Positions 14,993 to 22,217 of a stretch of 25,384 bases of DNA are shown here, one piece after another. Within the stretch, counting starts at the first letter, position 1. Every line of letters starts with the position of its first letter. The notes under the pieces are model-generated. The model ran no database searches, was not told the DNA's origin, and saw only the letters and a program-made list of their open reading frames with translations. Source of the DNA: JACKOD01 sp041591635 (GTDB lineage: Bacteria; Pseudomonadota; Gammaproteobacteria; Pseudomonadales; Oleiphilaceae); contig JBFHRO010000019.1 of assembly GCA_041591635.1 (NCBI GenBank), positions 1 to 25,384 on the forward strand, in the 5' to 3' direction. A program made the translations under genes and the position numbers.

Positions 14993-15919
14993 TCAGAGGC
15001 TGACCCGAAGGAGTTCCCGGGCCAAAGGCGGCAGTTGCGACAGGTCGACCTCAACCGCCGGTGTCCGGGTCAGATCAAAGACCTGCAGCGTATTGGCGGC
15101 CTTGCCGCCGCAGACCAAAAACTCGACATTTTTCACGTGCATGGCAATGCGCAGACCGGTATCGAGGGTATTGGGATCAAGGGACGGGTCAGCCGTTGTC
15201 GCCGTAACGAAGGCGTTGTGGGGCGTGCGCAGGAAGAAACGCACCAACTGATCGAGCCCCAGCTCCTTCAGCCCCTGGGCCTCGGTGGCGGCATCAATGA
15301 TTTCGCAAAAGCCGGGGCCGTTAGCCACCTCGACCACAGGCAAGCCTCTGGCGGTGAGAAAGATGCCATCAAAATCGCCGGTTCCGGCGGTTCCCGCAGG
15401 GCTTGCGGCAAAAAAGGGCGCCCCCTCGGTCTGGCCGCTGCTGTTTCGGTTCTCACCGATCAGACCCAGCATCAGTACATCAATGCCCTCACCGCCGTCG
15501 AAGAAATCGTTGCCATCGCCCGGGGCCCAGATGAATACGTCATCGCCCGCCTCGCCAAAGGCCACATCGCGATTGAGCGGATTGAAATCTTCTGTGCCAC
15601 CGATGAGCACATCGTTTCCTGCGCCGCCGAACTGCACATCCATCCCCAGCCCCCCAATCAAAACGTCGTCGGCCGCACTGCCTTGCTGCACATCGCCAAA
15701 TTGCAGACTCTGATCACCGCCACCGTTGGTACCGCGATTGGCGGAATACAAGGCGTTGATCGCCGTGTTGGTGCCGGTCGCACTGTTAAGATCGGAGCCA
15801 ATCTGCAACTCGGCCTTTGCCATCAAAGGTTGCAGGCTGAACAGAGCTGCGCCGGTGGCCATGACCATCGCAGCGAGACGTTTGGGGTGGTGCGAGGAAC
15901 GGGAAACCTGGGTTGTCAT
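14993..15919 (-). CDS. RTX-repeat calcium-binding exported protein, paralogue of the adjacent lipoprotein
   Basis: The 308-residue protein has a Sec signal peptide (MVMATGAALFSLQPLMAKA, cleavage near residue 36) but no lipobox. RTX nonapeptides lie at about 83-108 (IGGLGMDVQ, FGGAGNDVL) and 121-147 (FGEAGDDVF, FDGGEGIDV). The shared block FIWAPGDGNDFFDGGEGID is almost identical to the neighbour, as are GGTEDFN, GAPFFA, DFDGIF and VEFLVC, so the two genes arose by duplication. C205 and C270 match the neighbour's cysteine pair. The ATG follows AAGGAGAATAACTG, a strong ribosome binding site. It is the first gene downstream of the anti-sigma factor and has the candidate ECF promoter block at 16017-16030. 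Function unknown; surface or periplasmic calcium binding is inferred. Confidence 0.8.
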   Translation of the reverse strand: MTTQVSRSSHHPKRLAAMVMATGAALFSLQPLMAKAELQIGSDLNSATGTNTAINALYSANRGTNGGGDQSLQFGDVQQGSAADDVLIGGLGMDVQFGGAGNDVLIGGTEDFNPLNRDVAFGEAGDDVFIWAPGDGNDFFDGGEGIDVLMLGLIGENRNSSGQTEGAPFFAASPAGTAGTGDFDGIFLTARGLPVVEVANGPGFCEIIDAATEAQGLKELGLDQLVRFFLRTPHNAFVTATTADPSLDPNTLDTGLRIAMHVKNVEFLVCGGKAANTLQVFDLTRTPAVEVDLSQLPPLARELLRVSL

Positions 15920-16016
15920 CAGTTATTCTCCTTGTTGATTTTTCTGTTTGTTGGTGGCGGTTCGGTGCGCCGGTATCAGCGAACCATGCCTTCAGACACA
16001 GAAACTGCCAAACACA

Positions 16017-16030
16017 GGAGAAAGTTGCAG
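16017..16030 (-). promoter_or_regulatory. Candidate ECF -35 block upstream of the first RTX gene
   Basis: On the minus strand this reads CTGCAACTTTCTCC, about 100 bases before the RTX start. It shares TGCAACTTT and a following pyrimidine-TC with the block upstream of the sigma gene. Confidence 0.4.
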
Positions 16031-16147
16031 CAGCAGACGGAAATTACGACTCTGGGGAGTATTTTGTGACGCAGCGCATGTTTTTGCTCAGGCCGCGGGC
16101 ATCAAGCTGGTTTGAAAGCGCAACAGAAAACAGGCCGGTGATGGCCC

Positions 16148-16921
16148 TCAGGCCTTCACCGGATCGTAGTTGATTTTGACGCACAAGCCGCTGGCCACAT
16201 GTGCGGTGGAGGGCTGCTGCGGATGGGGCGAGGCTTCGCGGGTCAGCAACAGGGAATGGGCCGTTTTGATTTTTTGCCAGGCCTGCTCGTTCAGGGTTAA
16301 GAGTTCCGAGCCGCGGGCGGCCACCGTACCAAAGGAATAGTAACTGCCGTCGTCCCGGGATCTGGCCCACAATACCAGCGGCTCGCCCGCCTTCACTTCG
16401 TCACCCAGCACGTCGAGGCGCAACTGGCGCGACACTTTCGAGCTGGTCGCCACCAGTTGCGCCTGCCCCTGGGGCGTTTCAAGCACCGCCACGTAGTTGA
16501 CCAGCACCGGCTCGCGGGTAAGTGTCAGCGACAGCATGACCGCCAGAACACAGGCCGTAACGAACGAGGCACCGCCGAGCCAGAGATTGCCAAACAGACG
16601 GCGAAGCCAGTGATCCGGACGCCCCGGGAGAACGGGCGGGTCCGATGCGAACGCCGTGGCGGCGGGGGCGGCAGGGGCACCTCCCTGCAGACGCGCCTGC
16701 AGGTGCGACCAGAGCGCCGGTGGCGGTGCAACCGCTGGCAGATCATCATTCAAGGTATCGAGGCGCTGCTCCCAAAATGCCACCGCTGCCTGTATCTGGT
16801 GGTGCCGTTGCATCAGCTGGATAAAACGCACCCGCGCCCGGCCGCGCAACAGCCCGGTGACATAGTGGGAGGCGAGCATCTGGTACAGTTGTTGATTCAG
16901 ATAGCGCTTTGGCGTAGACAC
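16148..16921 (-). CDS. RskA-like (anti-sigma-K type) transmembrane anti-sigma factor
   Basis: The 257-residue protein has the three-part layout of RskA-type regulators. The N-terminal sigma-binding region (1 to about 75) reads YVTGLLRGRARVRFIQLM, then FWEQRLDTL and LPAVAPPPALWSHLQARL, matching the family pattern of glycine-arginine hinge, W-E-x-R-L and P-P-x-L-W. One membrane span lies at about 114-134. The periplasmic RskA domain (about 140-250) has LVLWARSRDDGSYYSFGTV. It should hold the sigma factor at the membrane until an envelope signal releases it. The start is taken as GTG at 16921 (VSTPKRYLNQ), overlapping the sigma gene by 25 bp with GAGG upstream. Longer forms only translate the sigma gene in the wrong frame. 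Confidence 0.9.
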   Translation of the reverse strand: MSTPKRYLNQQLYQMLASHYVTGLLRGRARVRFIQLMQRHHQIQAAVAFWEQRLDTLNDDLPAVAPPPALWSHLQARLQGGAPAAPAATAFASDPPVLPGRPDHWLRRLFGNLWLGGASFVTACVLAVMLSLTLTREPVLVNYVAVLETPQGQAQLVATSSKVSRQLRLDVLGDEVKAGEPLVLWARSRDDGSYYSFGTVAARGSELLTLNEQAWQKIKTAHSLLLTREASPHPQQPSTAHVASGLCVKINYDPVKA

Positions 16922-17481
16922 AGCTCTAACCTCTCTAATCCGCGCTTGAGCCAGGATTTTACGGTGTTGATGGGCGTGTGCAGGCGTTGGGAAATTTCTT
17001 CGCGGCTGTGGCCATAGTAGTAGGCCAGGGTAACCGACTCGCGCATCGACCCGGACAGCTGCCCCAGACACAGGTCGAGCTGGTGGCGCTGGCCGTCAAG
17101 CTCCGACTGAACCTCCGGTTGGCCGGTGGCAGTCTGGTCATGGAACTGATGCAACTCGTCGTCACCGGGAAAGTCCTCGCGTCGCCGCTTGCCGCTTTGC
17201 AGGTGATCCAGTGCGCGATAGCGTACGATGGCCCGCATCCACGCCAAGGGCTCGCCCTGATCACGCCGGTAGCTGCCGGCGTTGTGCCAGATTTGCATAA
17301 AACTCTCCTGCAGCACATCCGCCGCCACCTCCGGCGCGCCCAGCATGCGTAACGCCACCGCATTAAGCTTGCCACTGACCAACCGGTACAGTGTTTCAAA
17401 CGCCGCACGATCACGCATGGCAATACGTGCCAGCAAGTGTGCGCCTTGCTCGTTGATGTCCCCTTCCGGTCCCTGAACCAT
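16897..17481 (-). CDS. ECF RNA polymerase sigma factor, SigK-like
   Basis: The 194-residue protein has sigma region 2 at about 28-95 (FETLYRLVSGKLNAVALRML, then ADVLQESFMQIWHNA and WMRAIVRYRALDHL) and region 4 at about 135-188 (LGQLSGSMRESVTLAYYYGH, then a helix-turn-helix with INTVKSWLKRGLERL). No region 3 is present, as expected for ECF types. It directs RNA polymerase to its own regulon when released by the overlapping anti-sigma factor. The start at 17481 has GAGAG nearby. The sigma gene, its partner and the two RTX genes lie in one orientation, which suggests that the RTX genes belong to the regulon. A candidate autoregulatory -35 block lies at 17560-17571. Confidence 0.93.
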   Translation of the reverse strand: MVQGPEGDINEQGAHLLARIAMRDRAAFETLYRLVSGKLNAVALRMLGAPEVAADVLQESFMQIWHNAGSYRRDQGEPLAWMRAIVRYRALDHLQSGKRRREDFPGDDELHQFHDQTATGQPEVQSELDGQRHQLDLCLGQLSGSMRESVTLAYYYGHSREEISQRLHTPINTVKSWLKRGLERLELCLRQSAI

Positions 17482-17559
17482 GCGTACTCTCGTTGTGTTG
17501 GTTAAGTCTCTGTGCCGGACAAAGACAACTCCCTGATTTCGCTACGCCAGCGGCAGCGA

Positions 17560-17571
17560 AAAAGTTGCACT
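17560..17571 (-). promoter_or_regulatory. Candidate autoregulatory ECF -35 block upstream of the sigma gene
   Basis: On the minus strand this reads AGTGCAACTTTT, about 80 bases before the sigma start. It is identical to 3567-3578 and shares TGCAACTTT with 16017-16030. The AAC core is typical of ECF -35 elements. A CGTAGC about 15 bases further on might be the -10, but it is not well conserved at the other sites. Confidence 0.4.
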
Positions 17572-17595
17572 GCCACCTGCCGTGACGGCCTGCGT

Positions 17596-17610
17596 CCCGC
17601 ATCAAGCGGG
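17596..17610 (-). other. Hairpin just after the cobQ stop
   Basis: CCCGC (17596-17600) and GCGGG (17606-17610) pair around ATCAA directly after the stop codon. There is no T-run, so a terminator role between cobQ and the sigma gene is only possible. Confidence 0.35.
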
Positions 17611-19092
17611 TCAAGGATACAGGAGCGCTTCAACCCCCACCAGATCACACAGCTGTTCATACCCAAAGGCTTGTTCGGCTGCCTGCGCCAGGCGTTCGAA
17701 GCTTTCTTCGCGCAGGGCGGCTACATCGACCCGGCTTGATGATTCCAAACCTGCCCAGGCAAGCAGGGCCGCCAGCATGGCCGGGCTGTCGAACAGGCCG
17801 TGCAGGTAGGTGCCTGCCACCTGCCCGTCGGCACTGAGGGCCCCCTCGGCTTGCGGGTGCGGCTGCGTCAGTTGCAGCAGCGGTCGGGCCAAGGCCGGCC
17901 CTTGACTGACCCCCACATGGATCTCGTAACCGCTTACAGCCGCGCCGCTGGCCAGGTGGATACCGCTCACATTGCGCAGGCACTTTTCGCCCTGCAGGGT
18001 GGTTTGCATCTCGAGCCAGCCGAGGCCCTGGCTGCTGCCTGGCGCCGATTCAACGCCGGCCGGATCGTGAATTGCCTCGCCCAGCATCTGGTAGCCGCCG
18101 CAAATGCCCAGCACCTTGCCCCCCAGGCGACGATGCCGCTCCAGCACGGCCACCCAGCCACTTGTGCGCAGCCAGTCGAGGTCGGCGCGGGTGTTCTTGG
18201 TGCCGGGCAGAATAATCAGATCCGCCCCGGCAAAGTCGCGGGGATCGCGCATAAAACGGCAATTGACCTGCGGGTGCAGGCGCAGGGCATCAAAATCGTT
18301 GTGGTTGCTGATACGCGGCAACACCGGCACAACCACCTGCAAGGCTTGCCATTGGCTGCCTTTGGCAGGGGCTTGCACAATGCTGTCTTCGGCTTCGATG
18401 TGCAGATCCATCAGGTAGGGCAAGACTCCCAGCACCGGCACCCCGGTACGCGCCGTCAACCAGTCGAGCCCCGGTTGCAGCAGGGCAATGTCGCCGCGAA
18501 AGCGGTTTACCACAAAGCCTTTGACGCGGGCTTGTTCACTGGCACTGAGCAGCTCATAGGTGCCCACAAAATGCGCAAATACGCCGCCCCGGTCGATATC
18601 TGCGACAATGATCACCGGACAGTCCACGGCTTCGGCAAAGCCCATGTTGGCAATGTCCCGATCACGCAGGTTGATTTCGGCGGGGCTGCCCGCGCCCTCT
18701 ACCAGAATGACCTCGAACGCTTGTTGCAGTCGCTGGTACGACTCCAGCACCTTGGGCAACAGGCTGGGTTTTTGGGTGTGATAATCGCGGGCATTCATAC
18801 TGCCGACCACCTTGCCCTGCACTATCACCTGGGCGCCGGTGTCGCTGCCGGGCTTGAGCAAGACCGGGTTCATGTCGGGAGTGGGCGCAATAAAGCAGGC
18901 CTGGGCCTGTACGGCCTGGGCGCGGCCGATTTCGCCACCGCAAGCGGTGACGGCACTGTTGAGGGCCATGTTTTGCGGCTTGAAGGGTGCCACCCGATGG
19001 CCACGCCGTGCCAGCATGCGTCCAAGGGCCGCTACCAGCACGCTTTTGCCGGCATCCGAGGTGGTGCCTTGCACCATTAAGGTTTTGGTCAT
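17611..19092 (-). CDS. cobQ: Cobyric acid synthase, glutamine-hydrolysing
   Basis: The 493-residue protein amidates side chains b, d, e and g of adenosylcobyrinic acid a,c-diamide, using ATP and glutamine, in adenosylcobalamin synthesis. The N-terminal dethiobiotin-synthetase-like ATPase domain begins MTKTLMVQGTTSDAGKS (P-loop variant), then KPQNMALNS, VEGAGSPAEINL and DIDRGGVFAHFVGTYELL. The C-terminal triad-type glutamine amidotransferase domain has ILPGTKNTRADLDWLR and the nucleophile motif GICGGYQMLG (C331), then GYEIHVG and GTYLHGLFD with the histidine. Length is normal. The ATG at 19092 is chosen because GGGAGG lies at ideal distance; an upstream in-frame start at 19119 lacks this. No other cob gene and no cobalamin riboswitch is visible, so the gene may belong to a scattered pathway or to cobinamide salvage. 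Confidence 0.95.
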   Translation of the reverse strand: MTKTLMVQGTTSDAGKSVLVAALGRMLARRGHRVAPFKPQNMALNSAVTACGGEIGRAQAVQAQACFIAPTPDMNPVLLKPGSDTGAQVIVQGKVVGSMNARDYHTQKPSLLPKVLESYQRLQQAFEVILVEGAGSPAEINLRDRDIANMGFAEAVDCPVIIVADIDRGGVFAHFVGTYELLSASEQARVKGFVVNRFRGDIALLQPGLDWLTARTGVPVLGVLPYLMDLHIEAEDSIVQAPAKGSQWQALQVVVPVLPRISNHNDFDALRLHPQVNCRFMRDPRDFAGADLIILPGTKNTRADLDWLRTSGWVAVLERHRRLGGKVLGICGGYQMLGEAIHDPAGVESAPGSSQGLGWLEMQTTLQGEKCLRNVSGIHLASGAAVSGYEIHVGVSQGPALARPLLQLTQPHPQAEGALSADGQVAGTYLHGLFDSPAMLAALLAWAGLESSSRVDVAALREESFERLAQAAEQAFGYEQLCDLVGVEALLYP

Positions 19093-19247
19093 ACTGCCTC
19101 CCGGTTGAGAAGCGGCCATGATACGCCAACCCGGGCCCGGGGCTTAAGTGCCGCGGCCCAAGTGACAGACAATGACATTGCCAGCGGCGGCAAATCCACG
19201 CACACTGCCCACTCGCCCCGCCCCCACTGATTTGTACAGGAGCCGCC

Positions 19248-20486
19248 ATGCTGCCGCCCGGGCCGAGCAAACGACAGACCTCAACACACTACGACGTGCT
19301 GATTGTGGGTGCCAGCGTTGCCGGCTGCATGACGGCCTTGCGCTTTGCCCGCCTGGGGCTGCAGGTCGCGGTGATCGAGAAACAGGCCGATGCAAAGGCG
19401 TACAAACTGCTGTGCACCCATTTTCTGTACCCGGCGGCCCTTGCTCATTTGCGCTGGGCCGGCGTTTATGACGCCCTGCTGGCCGCAGGCGCCGTCCCTT
19501 CACAAATGCAGTTGCACAGCCCTGCCGGCTGGTCGCCGGTGACCCTGTCGCCAGGATTGAACGTTCGCCGCGCCCTGCTCGATCCCTGCTTGCGCGAAGC
19601 CGCGCAGAAGGCCGGCGTACACCTGTTCTACGGCCACAAGGTGCGCGCTTTGGCGCGCCATCCGCAGGGCCGGGTCACCGGGGTGCAAACCAGCCATCAA
19701 GACCGCCGGCAGCTGTTTGAGGCCACCCTGGTGGTTGCCGCCGATGGCCGCCACTCCAGCGTCGCCCGGTTAATGGGGATTGCCCCGGAAATCTTCGCCA
19801 ATGACCGCTTCAGCTACTTTGCCTATCACCAGACACCCGCCGGCCACAACGCCACCGCGCCAGAAGCGGCTTCAGCCACCCGGGTATGGATGCAGGATGA
19901 GGGGCGTGCCTTTGTGAGCCGTTTTCCCAATGATCAGGGCTTGCAGCTGCTGAGTTGTTACCTGCCCCAACGCCACTTCAGCGACTGGCAGGGGCAGGTC
20001 GAAACCCGTTTCTATGCCGAGGTACACAAGGTGGCCGAACTGGCGTCTCTGGGGCCGGCGCAGCGGGTGGGCCGGATTCTGGGGCTGCGTCATGCCCCTT
20101 CGCTGTGGCGTCCGGCGGTATCGCATCAGGTGGCGCTGGTGGGCGATGCCGCCGTGGCCATCGACCCCCTGACCGGGATTGGCTGTACCTGGGCCATGCA
20201 ATCGGCACAGCAATTAACTCAAAGCCTTGGCGGGGCCTTGCTGCGCCTCAAACGCCAGCCCTGCAGCCAGGCACAACAGCAACGGCGGCTGCAACGGGCG
20301 CTGTCACGCTATCGGTTCTGGCACTGGCTGAAGTTTCGCCCGGCGTTGCTGATCGCCCGACGCTATTCCCGCGACCGGCCGCTGACCGGACTTGAACGCC
20401 TGCTGCTGCAGCTGGTGGCACGGGTGTTCAGATCTCGTCTTCAAGGAAGAAATCCGGGAAATAGCGCTTCCCCATCCGCTGATTGA
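19248..20486 (+). CDS. FAD-dependent oxidoreductase of the PHBH/geranylgeranyl-reductase superfamily
   Basis: The 412-residue protein has an N-terminal FAD-binding Rossmann motif, YDVLIVGASVAGCMTALRFA (G21-x-S23-x-x-G26), with VAVIEKQ at the end of strand 2. The middle has VVAADGRHSSVARLMG, the DG motif that binds FAD and NAD(P)H in this superfamily, and near residue 297 the second FAD motif VGDAAVAIDPLTGIGC. Members hydroxylate or halogenate small molecules or reduce isoprenoids; the substrate here is unknown. Residues after about 350 are basic and less conserved. AGGAG sits 7 bases before the ATG. It is divergent from cobQ. Its last 59 bp overlap the convergent GST gene, so the last 20 or so residues may be poorly constrained. 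Confidence 0.85.
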   Translation: MLPPGPSKRQTSTHYDVLIVGASVAGCMTALRFARLGLQVAVIEKQADAKAYKLLCTHFLYPAALAHLRWAGVYDALLAAGAVPSQMQLHSPAGWSPVTLSPGLNVRRALLDPCLREAAQKAGVHLFYGHKVRALARHPQGRVTGVQTSHQDRRQLFEATLVVAADGRHSSVARLMGIAPEIFANDRFSYFAYHQTPAGHNATAPEAASATRVWMQDEGRAFVSRFPNDQGLQLLSCYLPQRHFSDWQGQVETRFYAEVHKVAELASLGPAQRVGRILGLRHAPSLWRPAVSHQVALVGDAAVAIDPLTGIGCTWAMQSAQQLTQSLGGALLRLKRQPCSQAQQQRRLQRALSRYRFWHWLKFRPALLIARRYSRDRPLTGLERLLLQLVARVFRSRLQGRNPGNSASPSAD

Positions 20487-21147
20487 AGGCCACCAGGTTC
20501 TTGCATTTGCTCATATAGTCCTTGAGCGGGCTGCGCAGGGGAACGTTGAGGATATTGCAGGTAAATCCAAAGAGCGAGGCATCGACCGAACAGGGCTGCC
20601 CTCCCATCATGTAAGGCTTGTCGCCCAAAAAGTCGCCCGCCGCCTTGAGGTCGGCAATGCCAAACTCGTAGATTTCCTCTTTGCTGTGACGCCCCATGCC
20701 CTGGCTGTTGATATCCCCCTGCATTTTTTTCTGGATCATGGTGGGCACCAGGGTTTTGACCACCGGCGGCATGTGGCCAAAGAATTCCTGCTTGATCTTG
20801 CTCCAGTTATCGTCGACCCAGCGGTTGTAGAGCAGCACCCAATACAGGTGATCTTCGAGCAACCGCTCAAAGGCCAGCGCAATCGCCCTGTCGGCCACCG
20901 ACAGAGTGGCGTCGAGTTTGATGTCGTAGGTTTTGGTCATGTGGCGAATGATCAGGCCGCTGTCGGCCACAATCTGGTTCTGATCTTTAATAAAGGGCAA
21001 CTTGCCTTTGGGTGCCTTGCGCGGGTCGGCTACTTCGCGCATTTCGTACTTGACCTCGGCCATCCGCAGCCAGGTTTCAAGCTTGAGGCAAAACGGGCTC
21101 ATGTTGGGAACGCCCATCAGGCGCGGGAACTGGTACAGGGTAATCAT
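20428..21147 (-). CDS. Glutathione S-transferase family protein, metaxin/FAX-like
   Basis: The 239-residue protein has a thioredoxin-like N-terminal domain starting MITLYQFPRLMGVPNMSPFC with an S17-P-F-C20 active-site-like motif, then LKLETWLRMAEVKYE and GKLPFIKDQNQIVADSGLI, which matches the cis-Pro and SNAIL/ADS glutathione-binding region. An all-helical C-terminal domain follows (DRAIALAFERLLEDHLYW, GDFLGDKPYMMGGQPCSVDASLFG). This arrangement is typical of bacterial relatives of metaxin and failed-axon-connections GSTs. Substrate unknown. It converges with and overlaps the FAD oxidoreductase by 59 bp, and no partner gene is evident. Confidence 0.88.
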   Translation of the reverse strand: MITLYQFPRLMGVPNMSPFCLKLETWLRMAEVKYEMREVADPRKAPKGKLPFIKDQNQIVADSGLIIRHMTKTYDIKLDATLSVADRAIALAFERLLEDHLYWVLLYNRWVDDNWSKIKQEFFGHMPPVVKTLVPTMIQKKMQGDINSQGMGRHSKEEIYEFGIADLKAAGDFLGDKPYMMGGQPCSVDASLFGFTCNILNVPLRSPLKDYMSKCKNLVAFNQRMGKRYFPDFFLEDEI

Positions 21148-21304
21148 GGTGACAGGCCTTTGAATGAAGAGTCGTTATTATTTTTATCGTCACAACCGCC
21201 TTTATTCTCACCACGGCCCGAAGGCGCAGCCAGGATAGCGGGCATTGCACGGAAAAGGAGTTTAGTGCAAAGCGCCACGAGTTCCTAGCCTCACGGCAGT
21301 TAGC

Positions 21305-22168
21305 TCAGGCAGCGCGAAAGGGCTGACCCTCGGCATCCACCAGCAAAGCGGTAACCCCCAGGGCATCGAGCCACGCCTGGGCCTGGGGCCCCTTGAGCAT
21401 GCCTACGGTGGCGGCCGTCCCGGCCACCAGACAGGAGTCTGCCACCACACTCACCCCGGCCAGGGCGCTCACGACCGGATAGCCACTGTGCGGAAGCAAG
21501 AGATGGCAATAACGGCGCCCCTCGACCAGCATGAAGCGCTCGTAATCGCCGCTGGTGGCCAGGCCACCCTGCCATAAGGGGATGCTGGCCACCGCCGTTT
21601 CGGGCTGGCGCGGGTGACGAATGCCGATGAGCCAGGGCGAGCCATCCGGATGCGGGCCGATCAGGGCAATGTCCCCGCCCAACTCGACGAGTCCACTGGT
21701 GATGCCGGCACGCCGACACACGCCAGCCGCACAATCGGCAGCGTATTCCTTGGCAACCCCGCCGAAATCCAGCTCCATGCCCGGCACGCCAAAGCGCAGA
21801 TGCGGACGCTCCCAGCGCAGGCGTGACCAGCCGACCCGGGGCAGAACAGCCGCCAGTTCGCAGGCGGTTGGCACACGATTGGCGTCGAAATTCCACACCC
21901 GGCGCAACACCCCCGAGGTGATGTCAAAGAGCCCGTCACTGTGTTCCCAGGCCGCGGCGGCGTAATCGAGCAGTGCCGCCGTCTCCTCATCGACGAGGGC
22001 GCCTTGCGCCTGCCCCGCCTGCCGGTTAAGGGCCGAGAGCACCGAATCAGCACGGTAGCGGGAGTATTTGTGCTCCAGGCGCCGTACCTGTGCCTCGGCC
22101 AGCTGCGCCACCTCGGCCGCCACGGCGGCGCTGGCGGCATACAAACGCACGGAGCAAGGCCCGCCCAT
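21305..22168 (-). CDS. apbE: ApbE-like FAD:protein FMN transferase, divergent at metal-site motifs
   Basis: The 287-residue protein shows the ApbE fold: MGGPCSVRLYAAS, YSRYRADSVLSALNR, DGLFDITSGVLRRVWNF, FGGVAKEYAADCAA, LVELGGDIALIG, PWLIGIRHP and LATSGDYERF. Family members move FMN from FAD onto a Ser/Thr of exported flavoproteins. Two usual Mg-site motifs are altered: the H-I-x-D-P-x-T-G segment reads HLLLPHSG, and the A-D-A-x-x-T segment reads AGTAAT. Homology appears to extend upstream in frame (HEFRA before the Met), but no ATG, GTG or TTG is available there before the DUF3570 gene, so the true start is unsure. As called it has no signal peptide. It is the last gene of the DUF1501/TlpA/DUF4266/DUF3570 operon, 49 bp after DUF3570. 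Confidence 0.85.
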   Translation of the reverse strand: MGGPCSVRLYAASAAVAAEVAQLAEAQVRRLEHKYSRYRADSVLSALNRQAGQAQGALVDEETAALLDYAAAAWEHSDGLFDITSGVLRRVWNFDANRVPTACELAAVLPRVGWSRLRWERPHLRFGVPGMELDFGGVAKEYAADCAAGVCRRAGITSGLVELGGDIALIGPHPDGSPWLIGIRHPRQPETAVASIPLWQGGLATSGDYERFMLVEGRRYCHLLLPHSGYPVVSALAGVSVVADSCLVAGTAATVGMLKGPQAQAWLDALGVTALLVDAEGQPFRAA

Positions 22169-22217
22169 GGCACGAAATTCATGCAGAAACAGCCCGGGCT
22201 TGATACGGGTGACAGCG

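Noticed and set aside
13947..15919. Type I secreted RTX toxins
   Set aside because: Both proteins have N-terminal Sec or lipoprotein signals, few repeats, no toxin domain, and no ABC exporter nearby.
15035..16069. 344-codon plus-strand open frame
   Set aside because: It is antisense to the second RTX gene, which has a signal peptide, repeats and a paralogue supporting it.
16922..17071. N-terminal extension of the anti-sigma factor to 17071
   Set aside because: The extension only reads the sigma gene in another frame; RskA homology begins after the GTG at 16921.
17800..19080. 426-codon plus-strand open frame
   Set aside because: It is the antisense shadow of cobQ, produced by high GC content; no motifs are seen.
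19093..19247. Cobalamin riboswitch upstream of cobQ
   Set aside because: The gap is only 155 bp and I could not find a B12-box-like element or the expected length.
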